From positions 12,178 to 76,177 of the forward strand of contig CAZVHA010000008.1 in assembly GCA_964626905.1 (NCBI GenBank): a stretch of 64,000 bases of DNA, in the 5' to 3' direction. The notes under the pieces are model-generated. The model saw nothing but the letters and a program-made list of their open reading frames with translations, made no database searches and was not told where the DNA came from. Below are positions 15,995-24,951 of the stretch, one piece after another (the first letter of the stretch is position 1; each line of letters opens with the position of its first letter). The DNA is from REEB52 sp964626905 (lineage in GTDB: Bacteria; Chlamydiota; Chlamydiia; Chlamydiales; SM23-39). A program made the translations under genes and the position numbers.

Positions 15995-17620
15995 ATGCAG
16001 AAAATTAGTGTTCTCTTTTCTCTTTTAGGATCGATGGCTTTTGCTGGGGCAGAAGCCGAGAGTCCGCTTTTGAAGGGGATTCTCATCGTAGATGACTCTT
16101 CAAAAATCAGACAATCTGACCTCGATCGGATCGATGGGGTTCAGTTTGAAGGGGTTGTTCAGAATGAAGCGTTGGCTGAGGAGCTGACCCCCTTCTTTTC
16201 CAATTTTCCACTGACAGGCAATGGAGCAGAGGTTCTCTGTTCGGCGATCACCTCTTACTATCACGAGCACGATGATTTGAGGGTGGCTGTCTCTATTCCT
16301 GAGCAAGACAGTGCAAATGGGGTGGTTCAAATTGTGATGACGCCAGAACGGATGGGAAAGCTAAACATCAAAGAGAATCGGTATACTGAACCGGAAGTAT
16401 TGAGCAAATGGGTACGCATTTCTACGGCGGATCCGATCAATGAAAAGACCCTTGCGCAAGATGTGGGTTGGATGAATGCCAATCCTTTTAGGACGGTCAC
16501 AGTGGGCTACCAACCCTCCGATCAATTTGGCGTCACTGATGTCGATCTGTTGGTCTCTGATAAGAAGAGCTGGAAAATCACGACTGGAGTTGAAAACACG
16601 GGGACGATGCCGATTGGGGAGACGAGAATTTTTGCTGGAGTTGATATCAACGATTTTATCTTCACGGATCATACGTTGAAATTGAAGGCGACAGCGGCCG
16701 ATCACCTGAAGGAGTATCAGTCTTATTCTGGAGAATATACGGCTCTGCTTCCTTGGCGCAATACCCTTCGCATTTTTGGGTCTTATTTAACAACTGTGCC
16801 GGATCGAGAGCCCTATCCTCATAGACAGAGGGAGAGTTTTAAGGCATGTACCCGGTATGCTATCCCTCAGTGGTTTGGGAAAAACTTATGGATCGATCAG
16901 ATCACCTATGTAGCGGGTTTTGACTTTAAAGGGACAAACACCAATCTCTTTTTTGAAAGCGATCCAGTTCCGGTGGACAAGAGGCTTGCATTTATCGGGC
17001 AATTTGCTGCGGGTGTGAATGCAGTGCGCAAGCGAGAGGGGAGTAAAATGGCCGCAGGGATCGATCTCATTGGATCACCTGGCGAGATGTTGCCTCACCA
17101 AACGGCAGATGATTTTGAGAATCTGCGCGACGGGGCAAGTGCCACGTATTTCTATTCAAAACTCGATCTTGCAATTGAGCAGGCATTGATCCAAGGCTGG
17201 AATGTTTTCTTTCAAGGAAGGGGACAATTTGCCCTCGCCAATTTGATTCCGTCGGAGCAGTTTTCTCTCGGTGGTTTTAACACTGTGCGCGGCTATAATC
17301 AGGATGTTGTCGATGGAGACAATGCTGTTTGCGGCAATTTTGAGTTGAGGACTCCTGAGTTTGGCATAGCCGGGCTTTGGTTTCCGAGAGTGGGCGACAA
17401 GCTGAATTTCCTTGGTTTTGTCGATGCCGGGTATGCATGGTTCCGCGATGAGGTGTTTGATGCTCCGATAGATCAGGCGCTCTTGAGCGTAGGTCCTGGG
17501 GTTCGCTATTCAGTTGGCTCTTATTTTGCGGGTCGATTTGATGTGGGCTTCCCTCTTTTAAAAGTGGAAAAGGACGATGAGAAGCCGCACCTGCATTTCA
17601 GCGCGGTCTTGAGTTATTAA
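15995..17620 (+). CDS. TpsB/ShlB-FhaC outer-membrane transporter of two-partner secretion
   Basis: 541 residues from ATG 15995, preceded by TTGGAG; the longer frame from 15875 lacks a signal peptide start. Signal peptide residues 1 to about 20, then POTRA-like region to about residue 190, then a beta-barrel. The GFNTVRGYNQD loop carries the VRGY motif of the Omp85/TpsB L6 loop. It exports large TpsA exoproteins across the outer membrane. No TpsA gene is adjacent; the only candidate in the window is the giant haemagglutinin-like gene at 58822, 41 kb away. Confidence 0.88.
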   Translation: MQKISVLFSLLGSMAFAGAEAESPLLKGILIVDDSSKIRQSDLDRIDGVQFEGVVQNEALAEELTPFFSNFPLTGNGAEVLCSAITSYYHEHDDLRVAVSIPEQDSANGVVQIVMTPERMGKLNIKENRYTEPEVLSKWVRISTADPINEKTLAQDVGWMNANPFRTVTVGYQPSDQFGVTDVDLLVSDKKSWKITTGVENTGTMPIGETRIFAGVDINDFIFTDHTLKLKATAADHLKEYQSYSGEYTALLPWRNTLRIFGSYLTTVPDREPYPHRQRESFKACTRYAIPQWFGKNLWIDQITYVAGFDFKGTNTNLFFESDPVPVDKRLAFIGQFAAGVNAVRKREGSKMAAGIDLIGSPGEMLPHQTADDFENLRDGASATYFYSKLDLAIEQALIQGWNVFFQGRGQFALANLIPSEQFSLGGFNTVRGYNQDVVDGDNAVCGNFELRTPEFGIAGLWFPRVGDKLNFLGFVDAGYAWFRDEVFDAPIDQALLSVGPGVRYSVGSYFAGRFDVGFPLLKVEKDDEKPHLHFSAVLSY

Positions 17621-17629
17621 TCCAAAAAT

Positions 17630-17654
17630 GGGGAGCGCTTTCTTGGCTCTCCCC
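17630..17654. terminator. bidirectional terminator between tpsB and the EamA gene
   Basis: GGGGAGcGC and GgCTCTCCCC form a GC-rich hairpin followed by TTCTTCC on the plus strand and preceded by AAAAAT (T-run on minus). It lies between two convergent genes. Confidence 0.55.
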
Positions 17655-17673
17655 TTCTTCCATTCTAAATTCT

Positions 17674-18591
17674 TTAAGTTTTCGCAGTTTGGATTTTCTC
17701 GAGTTGTTCTCGTCTGCTTCGAATCAAGATGTAGAGGTTGCTGCTGACGATCACGATAGCGCCGATGATAGTGGAGAGATCGGGCATCTTATCCCACCAG
17801 AAAAAGTCGAGCAAAAAGACCCAGAAGAAGGTCGAATAATCAATTGGGGCGAGGGTGGATCCTTGTGCATAGCGGAGCGACTGAGCTATGGCATACTGCC
17901 CTATTGAGGTGATGATGCCGATGATGGCAAAAAAGCCCCAATCGTGCCATGAGATGGGCTGCCAAGAAGTTAAGAGGAAGGGAAAGGTGACTAAGATCAT
18001 AGCCATATTTGGATAGATGGCAATGGCGAGGCTATGTTCCGTTGCGGCGAGGCGACGCATCAAAATTTTGTTTAGACTTCCCAAAAAAGCCCCTAGCAAA
18101 ACGATGAGGCCCGCCATCTCCAAAACTCCGGTTCCAGGGTGGAAGGCGATCATGACGCCTATCATTCCGACAGCAACGGCGAACCATTTTTCTTTCGACA
18201 CCCGTTCTTTGAGCATCAAAGCGCTCAAAACGATCATGAATAAAGAGGAGGTGTAGCCCAAAGTATAGACAGTGGTTAACGAGGCCCTTGAATAGGCAAA
18301 CATGAACGCATAAGTGTAGGCGAGATTGACCCCCAATCGAACGGCGTGGCGCAGTGGGTGGTGGGTTGAAAAAATTTGTTTAACGCCTCCTTGCATCAAA
18401 ACGACAAAGAGGAGGGGGATGATTCTTGTGAATGCTCTTAAGAAAGTGGTTTGTTTGACAGAATATGTTCCCATCAATTGCTTGATAAATGCGTCTGAAA
18501 GGGCATAAAGGGCGAGTCCCCCCAACATGAAAAGGACGCCCAGAAGGGCCTTGTTATGGTGTTTGCGCGCATCGGCGATAGGTGCAGTCAT
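17674..18591 (-). CDS. EamA/DMT-family transporter
   Basis: 305 residues with ten predicted membrane helices in two EamA repeats; family features include SVKQTTFLRAFTRIIPLLF in the first repeat and the glycine-rich helices of the second. It probably moves a metabolite across the inner membrane; the family includes amino-acid, nucleotide-sugar and SAM transporters. Its start overlaps the ispD stop by 4 bp, so it is translated from the ispD message. A second EamA gene is at 25457. Confidence 0.85.
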   Translation of the reverse strand: MTAPIADARKHHNKALLGVLFMLGGLALYALSDAFIKQLMGTYSVKQTTFLRAFTRIIPLLFVVLMQGGVKQIFSTHHPLRHAVRLGVNLAYTYAFMFAYSRASLTTVYTLGYTSSLFMIVLSALMLKERVSKEKWFAVAVGMIGVMIAFHPGTGVLEMAGLIVLLGAFLGSLNKILMRRLAATEHSLAIAIYPNMAMILVTFPFLLTSWQPISWHDWGFFAIIGIITSIGQYAIAQSLRYAQGSTLAPIDYSTFFWVFLLDFFWWDKMPDLSTIIGAIVIVSSNLYILIRSRREQLEKIQTAKT

Positions 18592-19316
18592 TTTCCCTCG
18601 TTCAAAAGCGAGGGGATTTTATCATTTTTAAAGGAAAAAATCAAATGAGCGCTATAGAAGTGTTCTGCCATTATGAGGTCGGATTCCGAGGTGATTTTCA
18701 AATTATTTTCACTGCCCAAAACGATGTGAACGGGCTTGCCGAGTTGCAAAACTAACCGGCAATCGTCGGTTGCATTTTCGATCCCAGCCTCGAGGGCCTT
18801 TTCGTGGGCTTCCAAAATCCAATCCATGCGAAACGTTTGTGGGGTTTGCCCGCGTAAATAATGGCTGCGGTTGGGAATCGATTGGATCATTGTTTGATCG
18901 GGGGCATGGACGAGGGTATCGGCGCTCGGGATACAAGTGTCGATCGCTCCAAAGCGAATGGCACCCTCTACATTTTTCTTTAAAATTTCCTCTGTGACAA
19001 AGGGGCGCACGGCATCGTGGATCAGGACGATATCGGGTCTATTTCGAAACCCCTTGAGACCTAAATACGATGACTCTTGGCGTGTTTTTCCCCCAGTAAT
19101 TGCCCTTTGCTTCATGAGGTGGAGCCATTGGGGGTGACACACGAGGACAATTTCGTCAAAAAGGGCTGAAGAGATCAGGGCGTCCAAAGCGTGTGAATAT
19201 ACGGGTCTGTCTCCGAGAAGAAGAAATTGTTTGGGAAGATCGGATCCCATGCGAAGACCCTCTCCCGCCATGAGAAGAATTGCGCCGATTTTTTTTCCTA
19301 AATACATGCTGAGCAT
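18588..19316 (-). CDS. ispD: 2-C-methyl-D-erythritol 4-phosphate cytidylyltransferase
   Basis: 242 residues. The N-terminal nucleotide-binding loop is AILLMAGEGLRMGSDLPKQF. VLIHDAVRPFV and the end region ATDDCRLV with LKITSESDL are IspD signatures. It makes CDP-methylerythritol in the MEP isoprenoid pathway. First gene of a two-gene operon with the EamA transporter. Several in-frame ATGs lie near the start (MLSMYL); the first is used here. Confidence 0.92.
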   Translation of the reverse strand: MLSMYLGKKIGAILLMAGEGLRMGSDLPKQFLLLGDRPVYSHALDALISSALFDEIVLVCHPQWLHLMKQRAITGGKTRQESSYLGLKGFRNRPDIVLIHDAVRPFVTEEILKKNVEGAIRFGAIDTCIPSADTLVHAPDQTMIQSIPNRSHYLRGQTPQTFRMDWILEAHEKALEAGIENATDDCRLVLQLGKPVHIVLGSENNLKITSESDLIMAEHFYSAHLIFSFKNDKIPSLLNEGK

Positions 19317-19369
19317 GATATCTCATTGAGAGAAAAATGGCATCTGTCTTATCCTGGATGGGTAAATTA

Positions 19370-19442
19370 GCCTAAATAGCTCAGTTGGTAGAGCAGCGCA
19401 TTCGTAATGCGAAGGTCGTCGGTTCGAGTCCGGCTTTGGGCA
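19370..19442 (+). tRNA. tRNA-Thr (CGT)
   Basis: 73 nt. Acceptor stem GCCTAAA pairs with TTTGGGC. Anticodon loop TTCGTAA gives CGT. D-arm GCTCAGTTGGTAGAGC. T-arm GTCGGTTCGAGTCCGGC. CCA is not encoded. The 3' end is duplicated at 19583. Confidence 0.94.
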
Positions 19443-19599
19443 AAATGTTTTACATTTTGACCAAAAGGAAGCCAACTGCTTGGCTTCCGTGACGGACGAG
19501 AATCGAGGGCGATGTTTTTCGTTTCGAAAAACCGACCGAGATCGCCGTCCCGGTAGGATCGGGCGTAGCCCGCCGCGAGGGGGTCCGGCTTTGGGCAAA
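19428..19599 (+). mobile_element. tRNA-end-duplicating small element after tRNA-Thr
   Basis: The 17-nt repeat GTCCGGCTTTGGGCAAA occurs at 19428-19444 (T-loop to 3' end of tRNA-Thr) and at 19583-19599, 155 bp apart. Between them are an 8-bp-arm palindrome CAAAATGT-TTT-ACATTTTG (19441-19459), a hairpin GGAAGCCA-ACTGCT-TGGCTTCC (19467-19488), then GACGAGAATCGAG and a long GC-rich stem ending CCGCCGCGAGGGG. No ORF is present. The layout matches the element after tRNA-Lys, with a different tRNA fragment at the end. Confidence 0.6.
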
Positions 19600-19656
19600 T
19601 AAGTTATTTGTACACAAAGGTGCCTGCTTCCCGTAGGAAGTAGACACCCTCTAAGA

Positions 19657-21147
19657 TTAGATGGATTGTTGAGCCATAGTGATATGGAATTCATGTCCGT
19701 GTGGCATACCCCCCACGGCATACTGTTCTCGCAATGCACCTAATTCTACGCTCGGCTCTACAACCAATACCCAAAGTTTTTTGTGTGCTGTTTGGATCAC
19801 ATCGACTCGAACAGGAGTAAACAGGTATTTAGTTCCGATTTCGGAGATGTTTTCAGGGGGAGTCCCTTTCCATTCATCATGCCGAATGATACTGAAATGA
19901 GGCCCGATTTCTCCGCGGAAGCGAGGCATTCGAACATCGGGATTGGTTTCTTTGATTTTGTTGAATACTTGTGTTAAATATTCGTCATTTAACTTCACGT
20001 AAACGTAGTCTCTAGTTTTTTGTAACGTTCCCTCATTCAAGCAATTCTTTTGTGCAAAATCGGCGATCGCATCGGTTGGTTTTGCAGATGCAAACGATAC
20101 CAGACGGCTTGATCCCTGGAGGAGAGCTACCATTGGAGCCAATCCTGGCATGATCTGATCTGGGGTGCTCAATACGACAGGAGATTGATTTGGGGAATAA
20201 ACCAGAAAATGGTCGATTGCTTTCGATTTAAATACGTATGGTGAAATGTCTGTACAGTAGGGGGAATAGAGAGAAAAGGGAGAATTGTTTTGAAATGCTT
20301 GTGTCATTGCATCCGCCATTCCTAATTCATCGAAATTCATATCTCCCATAGCAAGCGTTGTTAAAGATGAATCAAACGTATTTGCTAAATATTGAGCGAA
20401 TTCGAAACGGCCTGGTTTCGTTGGATCGCCAGGTAGATGGACGTTAACAAGGCGTAAGGGCTCTCCATTATCCAAACGGCGAAGAGTGATGTCTTGCAGA
20501 GTTCTATAGGGAGCGTCTGTAAAAATACCAGATACTTCTTTTGCTTCTACGACTTCGAGGCGGCGTCGGTCAAGAAGGATTGCATCGCCGTGATTGGAAA
20601 TCATTTCAAAATGAGCCGGTAATCGAGAACGTAATTCCTCAATGAAAGGTTTACCGCATTCTTGCAGAGAAAGAATGCTGCGTGGATGCGTAGGATGAGA
20701 GATCGTTTGGAGAATCAAATCAACAACGTGTTTATCTCGAACTGTAAGTTTAGAGTTCCCGATATAAACGTGTTCGTCGGCAATCATCGAGCGGCTTAAG
20801 CCCTGCGAATTTTTTTCAGTTACCCAACTCATGTATTCAGCATCCAGGACGTTCCAAGAGACAAAATTGAGATGATCGAATGTCATCCCGATAGGTAAGT
20901 GATCAGAAGGGAATTGCCATTTTTCTTGAAGTTCACCTACATAGGTGCCCATCGATTGCAACATCGGCATTGGAGCCAATTGGTGTCGCATTCTGCGCGC
21001 TGCCGCCCGCTTAGAAGTCGCCTCAGATGAGACTGCGGTTGAAACATTTTTGGTGTTATTGCTGTAAGAAGGTATGCTCGCAGGGAGCGCGATCGGTGAA
21101 GAGATCAATGACAATGCCAACAGGGCAGAAATTTTTTGGTCCGACAT
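19657..21147 (-). CDS. exported EEP nuclease/phosphatase with C-terminal 2H phosphoesterase domain
   Basis: 496 residues. Signal peptide residues 1 to about 23. The endonuclease/exonuclease/phosphatase domain (about 85-310) shows FVSWNVLD, LSLQE, HGDAILL, LVNVHLPGD, LAMGDMNFDE and KAIDHFLVY. These are the metal-binding N and E, the catalytic H/D/N set and the final D-H. The last 130 residues carry two H-x-[ST]-x motifs, PHFSI and FHITM, as in 2H phosphoesterases of the Swiss-army-knife RNA-repair type. The pair suggests cleavage and then end-processing of a nucleic acid or cyclic nucleotide outside the cytoplasm, perhaps in the host. Export and target are inferred. Confidence 0.8.
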   Translation of the reverse strand: MSDQKISALLALSLISSPIALPASIPSYSNNTKNVSTAVSSEATSKRAAARRMRHQLAPMPMLQSMGTYVGELQEKWQFPSDHLPIGMTFDHLNFVSWNVLDAEYMSWVTEKNSQGLSRSMIADEHVYIGNSKLTVRDKHVVDLILQTISHPTHPRSILSLQECGKPFIEELRSRLPAHFEMISNHGDAILLDRRRLEVVEAKEVSGIFTDAPYRTLQDITLRRLDNGEPLRLVNVHLPGDPTKPGRFEFAQYLANTFDSSLTTLAMGDMNFDELGMADAMTQAFQNNSPFSLYSPYCTDISPYVFKSKAIDHFLVYSPNQSPVVLSTPDQIMPGLAPMVALLQGSSRLVSFASAKPTDAIADFAQKNCLNEGTLQKTRDYVYVKLNDEYLTQVFNKIKETNPDVRMPRFRGEIGPHFSIIRHDEWKGTPPENISEIGTKYLFTPVRVDVIQTAHKKLWVLVVEPSVELGALREQYAVGGMPHGHEFHITMAQQSI

Positions 21148-21474
21148 AAAGAAATTCTTCCAATAAGTTGTTTATTCACTGAATAGGATGCGCTTTCCTT
21201 CTATTGACATCAATTTAATTAGTAATTGCGCGAAATAAGTCGAGGTATAATGGCAATTAATTTTTTTTATTTGATAATGAGATGTATTAATGAGGCTGTT
21301 TGCCTATAGGAAGGTGCTCCGCTATAATTCATAAGTATCTAACTGTAAGATTTGTAAAACTGCGGATTACTTCGGAATTACACCGGAAACACTCTCTCAA
21401 GAGAGGTATATGTGAGATGGCTTGGTTGTGTCTTATTAGGACTACAAACCAAGCCAAATAGCCATTAAAAACTC
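21148..21474. other. 327-bp gene-free stretch with an inverted repeat
   Basis: No ORF is supported. It holds the AT-rich upstream region of the exported nuclease and, at 21419-21455, a perfect 9-bp inverted repeat GGCTTGGTT/AACCAAGCC with a 19-nt spacer. A small CTCTC/GAGAG hairpin lies just before it. The larger repeat follows the stop of the gene at 21475 (minus) and could terminate its transcript, but there is no clear T-run. Confidence 0.45.
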
Positions 21475-22515
21475 TTATAGATGGAAGAGTTTTTGGATTT
21501 CTGCTGCTCGCATTCCAGAACTCAAGATCTGAGTCAGTTCTGGCATAATTATGCCATAGTTCTGTTCCCAAGCAGAACGGACTTTCCACAGACATGCGCT
21601 CGCTGCTGATTTATCTCCGTTCAATAAATGAACTAAAGCTGTTCTTGTAAGAATATCATACTCTAGAGAATCTTCGGCGTAGAGCGCTTCTAAATCTTTG
21701 AGTGCTCCATCAAAATCATTCGAGAGGGCTTTAGAGAGCCATTCATCAGTATTTGACGATTGTGGGAGAGGTAAATCGAGGGCTTTTAAGATCAAAAGGG
21801 CCTCTGGGATACCTGCTTGAGCTGCATCCGTTAAGGTTGCAATCCCCTTCTCTTTTTCGCCAGATATGAAAGGATAGGGAGGTGTTGCGAATACGAGCTG
21901 AGAAAGTCCTTCTCTAAATTTTGAATGTCCTTCTCTCCACTCTGCGATCTCTGGGTCTTGTGCGCAATGATCTATCCATTTGTCTCCCATGATATCGCGC
22001 ATTTCTTTAGCAGAAACTTGCCCAAAAAGCCTTTCAAAATGGACCAATTTTTGCTCATCACACATTGCTTCGCCTAGGTTGCCTAATCTCAAGTACAAGT
22101 CTCTCTTCAGTCTATAGCCTTTGATGAGATTAAAAATTTCTGAAGAAGTTGTTGGATTTTTACCCGAAATTCCTTCGAGGTTCTTGAGGATTTCTTGGAT
22201 TTCGTTTTCAGGCTTAAATACCGGATGGCCTTCTCCATCGAGATCTTTGAGTACCTTGTTTGCGATCTCCTCGAGTTTCTCTCTCCATTCTTGTTCATTG
22301 AATTCACCTTTGAGCTGAATATTGATTGCCGTTTCATTGGATTTGTCGATGAATTGATTCTCAATATTGCGTGGCGCTTCAGCATTGAATTTTCTCCACG
22401 TAGCTTTTGAACTATTAGTAGAAGTTGCTTCCGCGCTTGTAGATGCGAGGGTCATAAGAAGTAGACCAGCAGAAGCTGTGGCACTGGAAATACTATTAAT
22501 TTTTTCAACGTTCAT
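21475..22515 (-). CDS. exported helical-repeat hypothetical protein
   Basis: 346 residues. A weak signal peptide (ASAGLLLMTLASTSAEA) ends near residue 30. The rest is soluble and helical, with TPR/Sel1-like segments in the C-terminal half (for example LTDAAQAGIPEALLILKAL and LVHLLNGDKSAASACLW). No catalytic motif is seen. It lies downstream of the AlkB-like gene on the same strand but 204 bp away, so probably has its own promoter. A periplasmic or effector role is possible. Confidence 0.6.
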   Translation of the reverse strand: MNVEKINSISSATASAGLLLMTLASTSAEATSTNSSKATWRKFNAEAPRNIENQFIDKSNETAINIQLKGEFNEQEWREKLEEIANKVLKDLDGEGHPVFKPENEIQEILKNLEGISGKNPTTSSEIFNLIKGYRLKRDLYLRLGNLGEAMCDEQKLVHFERLFGQVSAKEMRDIMGDKWIDHCAQDPEIAEWREGHSKFREGLSQLVFATPPYPFISGEKEKGIATLTDAAQAGIPEALLILKALDLPLPQSSNTDEWLSKALSNDFDGALKDLEALYAEDSLEYDILTRTALVHLLNGDKSAASACLWKVRSAWEQNYGIIMPELTQILSSGMRAAEIQKLFHL

Positions 22516-22719
22516 AAAAAACCTTTTTGTAATTTTTGTCGATTGTTGATTATCTTACTATATACAATAAAAATCGATTGTTTTTATGTTTATAACATAT
22601 TAAAAATATTATTAACCAGACATGCAAATAGGTGATAAGATGCGCAAGCGAGCAGGCAACACGGGGTCCCCAACGACGCCTCGTCGGAAGGGGTGGGTCT
22701 CTTTTTGTCTCATTCTTGC

Positions 22720-23412
22720 CTAGCGGGTTAATACCCTTCTAAAAGTCATCGAGATTCTTTCTCGTCCAACTGGTAATAGCCCATGCTTCCATTCATTCCT
22801 TAAAGAGTCCTGAAATAAGAAGGCGATACCCGGTCTCTCTTCAAGATAAAAACGACTTTTTTCACCCACCTTTGGATTTTCAAAATAAAGACTTTGTGTA
22901 ATGTCTGGTTCTACAACGAGCCCAATAATAGAATCGCCAAAATAGTATTTGCGATTTTCATTTTTACTTGCCCATTCAAGATTTCGATCTATGTGAGGAG
23001 CAATCCCATTTCCAGATTGATAGATTGTAATTATACAGTTGTCATAGTCGTCAGCGGTCACGTCTTCCTTAATTTGATTCTTAAATATCTGAAATAACTG
23101 GTTACGTATTTCTGCAATAAAATTAGGAATCGGCCTCTCAATGATATATCCTTCTTCGAGAGCAGGAAAAACCTTACCAAAATCAATCGTTTCCCTGTAA
23201 TATTTAGCGTCGGGCCATGTATGTTTAATTTCCTCATTGAGCGAACGTATATTCTTTAGAAGGGTTTCAGGTAGATCCATTTGCACAACAAATAACGACT
23301 TAGGATTTAAATGACCATCGACGTCTTCTTGTGAAATGGTGCTAACCATACTGGCGCTAAGAGAACACATACTGATGATAAAATGTAGTGAAACCATCCA
23401 GAATTTACGCAT
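22720..23412 (-). CDS. AlkB-like 2OG-Fe(II) oxygenase with N-terminal signal peptide
   Basis: 230 residues from ATG 23412. GAGAGG lies 4 nt before this ATG, so the longer frame from 23499 is not used. Residues 1-20 (start MRKFWMVSLHFIISMCSLSA) form a typical signal peptide. The double-stranded beta-helix core carries APHIDR (HxD metal ligands), FLFQDSLRNEWKHGL (distal His) and RISMTFR (2-oxoglutarate-binding Arg). AlkB enzymes demethylate nucleic acids or proteins and are normally cytoplasmic; an exported form is unusual. Confidence 0.75.
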   Translation of the reverse strand: MRKFWMVSLHFIISMCSLSASMVSTISQEDVDGHLNPKSLFVVQMDLPETLLKNIRSLNEEIKHTWPDAKYYRETIDFGKVFPALEEGYIIERPIPNFIAEIRNQLFQIFKNQIKEDVTADDYDNCIITIYQSGNGIAPHIDRNLEWASKNENRKYYFGDSIIGLVVEPDITQSLYFENPKVGEKSRFYLEERPGIAFLFQDSLRNEWKHGLLPVGRERISMTFRRVLTR

Positions 23413-23566
23413 AAAACCTCTCATTGAGAAAACGACTTTATGTAAGTTGTTTGAAAAAGTCAATGCAAGAAAAAGAGGTCGTTTTACAAAAAGGGCCACA
23501 ATCGATCAGGCGCAGATGATACACGTTTTTAGAATAGAATGAAAGTGCTCTTGTCCATCCGCTATC

Positions 23567-24412
23567 CTATAGAAGTTCTTGGAGCTGCTCGTTGAGATAA
23601 GAGAGCATCTCCGGCGAATTTTGAGAGAGCCACTCTTGGATCGGATCTATGGAGTCGCGCAGCGATTTTTCATAGCGCGCTGCGGGCTCTAAATCGGGCC
23701 TTTTAAAAAAGCTGCCCACATCGATCTGGTAGGCCTTTTCACCATCAAAACCGTAATTGCGAAGAAAGGATCGGTCTCGATTGAGAATCCCTTTCTCTGC
23801 CCGCTCCTTGATCACAATCAAAAGAGCGTCGAGAATCTGCTTCGCCTTCTCCTCTTTTTTGGCCTTGAGGGCTTTGATAAATTCCTGCATCAAAATGGGC
23901 CGCTTGATTTGAAGTGCAAAAGGGGTGGCCCACAGCTTTAAATGGTGGCTGCAACCCAATGCGTCAATCACGCGCAAAGATTGAGAGGAGGGAGGACTTT
24001 GCCCCAAATGAAGGGCTAAAAGACCCGTCTGCTCCTTCAGCTCGTGGAATGAAATCCGAAAACTATCGAGGATAAACGCCTCTCTTGCTTTATGGGTTTT
24101 TTCGAGCTTTTGTCGGTATCGAAAAACGGGCAACGCCTTTGCCCAAAGAGGCGTTTTGTAGATGTCTGTACGGGGAAATTTCAACACATACTTCCCATCC
24201 TCGCTCTCAAAAGCAAAACATTGCCTCCCCCGCCCTAAGTACCGAAATGGTTGATTCAGCGCTTGTCTAGCCTCAAGCGAAAAATCCTCTTGAATCAGAT
24301 TGGTCAAAGTGTGAATGCGCCGAATCGTAAACCCATCTTTTGCATAATAAAGACACTGTCCCACACAAGCGCCAAATACAATTAAAAATGCGAGGGTTAA
24401 ACACTTTCTCAT
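23567..24412 (-). CDS. exported protein-kinase-like protein
   Basis: 281 residues with a signal peptide or anchor at 3-20. The N-lobe has GRGRQCFAFES (glycine-rich-loop-like) and KYVLKFPR (candidate ATP-binding Lys). The C-lobe has NRDRSFLRNYG (HRDxxxxN-like with Asn for His) and QIDVGSF (DxG). That is the order of a kinase fold, so this may be a divergent kinase acting outside the cytoplasm. It overlaps the SpeD-like gene by 4 bp and is translated from the same message. I do not know the substrate. Confidence 0.65.
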   Translation of the reverse strand: MRKCLTLAFLIVFGACVGQCLYYAKDGFTIRRIHTLTNLIQEDFSLEARQALNQPFRYLGRGRQCFAFESEDGKYVLKFPRTDIYKTPLWAKALPVFRYRQKLEKTHKAREAFILDSFRISFHELKEQTGLLALHLGQSPPSSQSLRVIDALGCSHHLKLWATPFALQIKRPILMQEFIKALKAKKEEKAKQILDALLIVIKERAEKGILNRDRSFLRNYGFDGEKAYQIDVGSFFKRPDLEPAARYEKSLRDSIDPIQEWLSQNSPEMLSYLNEQLQELL

Positions 24413-24837
24413 CGTTCGGGAAAAGGAATTTGTTGCACAGATTCATCGCGCAAAAAAAGGGACGCTTGAACCGCTTTGGGCTGTAAATATTGACACAGAG
24501 TTTCATGAAACTTTTCTGCAGAACATCGGTCTCCACAGGTAAAAAGATCGACAAAACAACTCCCGTGTTCAGGATAGGTGTGTAAACTCCCGTGACTCTC
24601 CGACAAAAGATAAACAATCGTCAGCCCATTCGGAGGAAAAACGTAGGGAGTCTTGTCGAGAATGGTCGCCCCAGACGCCATCACCGCCCTATCCATCGCA
24701 TCGATGAGCCCTTCTAAATTGCTCAATGCTCCAAGATCGCATTCTGAATAGGTCGCAATGAAATGCTTTCCCCTAAAAATATACTCTTCGCTAAAGAGCG
24801 AAAACACACAAAAAACAACCAACGCTTTTCGAATCAT
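24409..24837 (-). CDS. speD: S-adenosylmethionine decarboxylase-like protein with signal-like N-terminus
   Basis: 142 residues. The SpeD core is intact: GKHFIATYSECDL, then SESHGSLHTYPE with the pyruvoyl-forming cleavage site E80-S81, and H86 and C101 (LFTCG) at the family spacing. The proenzyme would self-cleave and decarboxylate SAM for polyamine synthesis. The first 20 residues (MIRKALVVFCVFSLFSEEYI) are an extra hydrophobic segment not usual in SpeD and look like a signal peptide. No spermidine synthase is adjacent. The next gene, in a 4-bp overlap, is the kinase-like protein. Confidence 0.85.
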   Translation of the reverse strand: MIRKALVVFCVFSLFSEEYIFRGKHFIATYSECDLGALSNLEGLIDAMDRAVMASGATILDKTPYVFPPNGLTIVYLLSESHGSLHTYPEHGSCFVDLFTCGDRCSAEKFHETLCQYLQPKAVQASLFLRDESVQQIPFPER

Positions 24838-24951
24838 CTTTTTGTCACCTCACTTGCAGGAGCCGATTGTAACAAGGGATCGATTAAAAATATATTGAAA
24901 TTTGCAGGAGGCTCCCATAATGTGAGGATTAGAACAGGAGGAGGGATGCAA

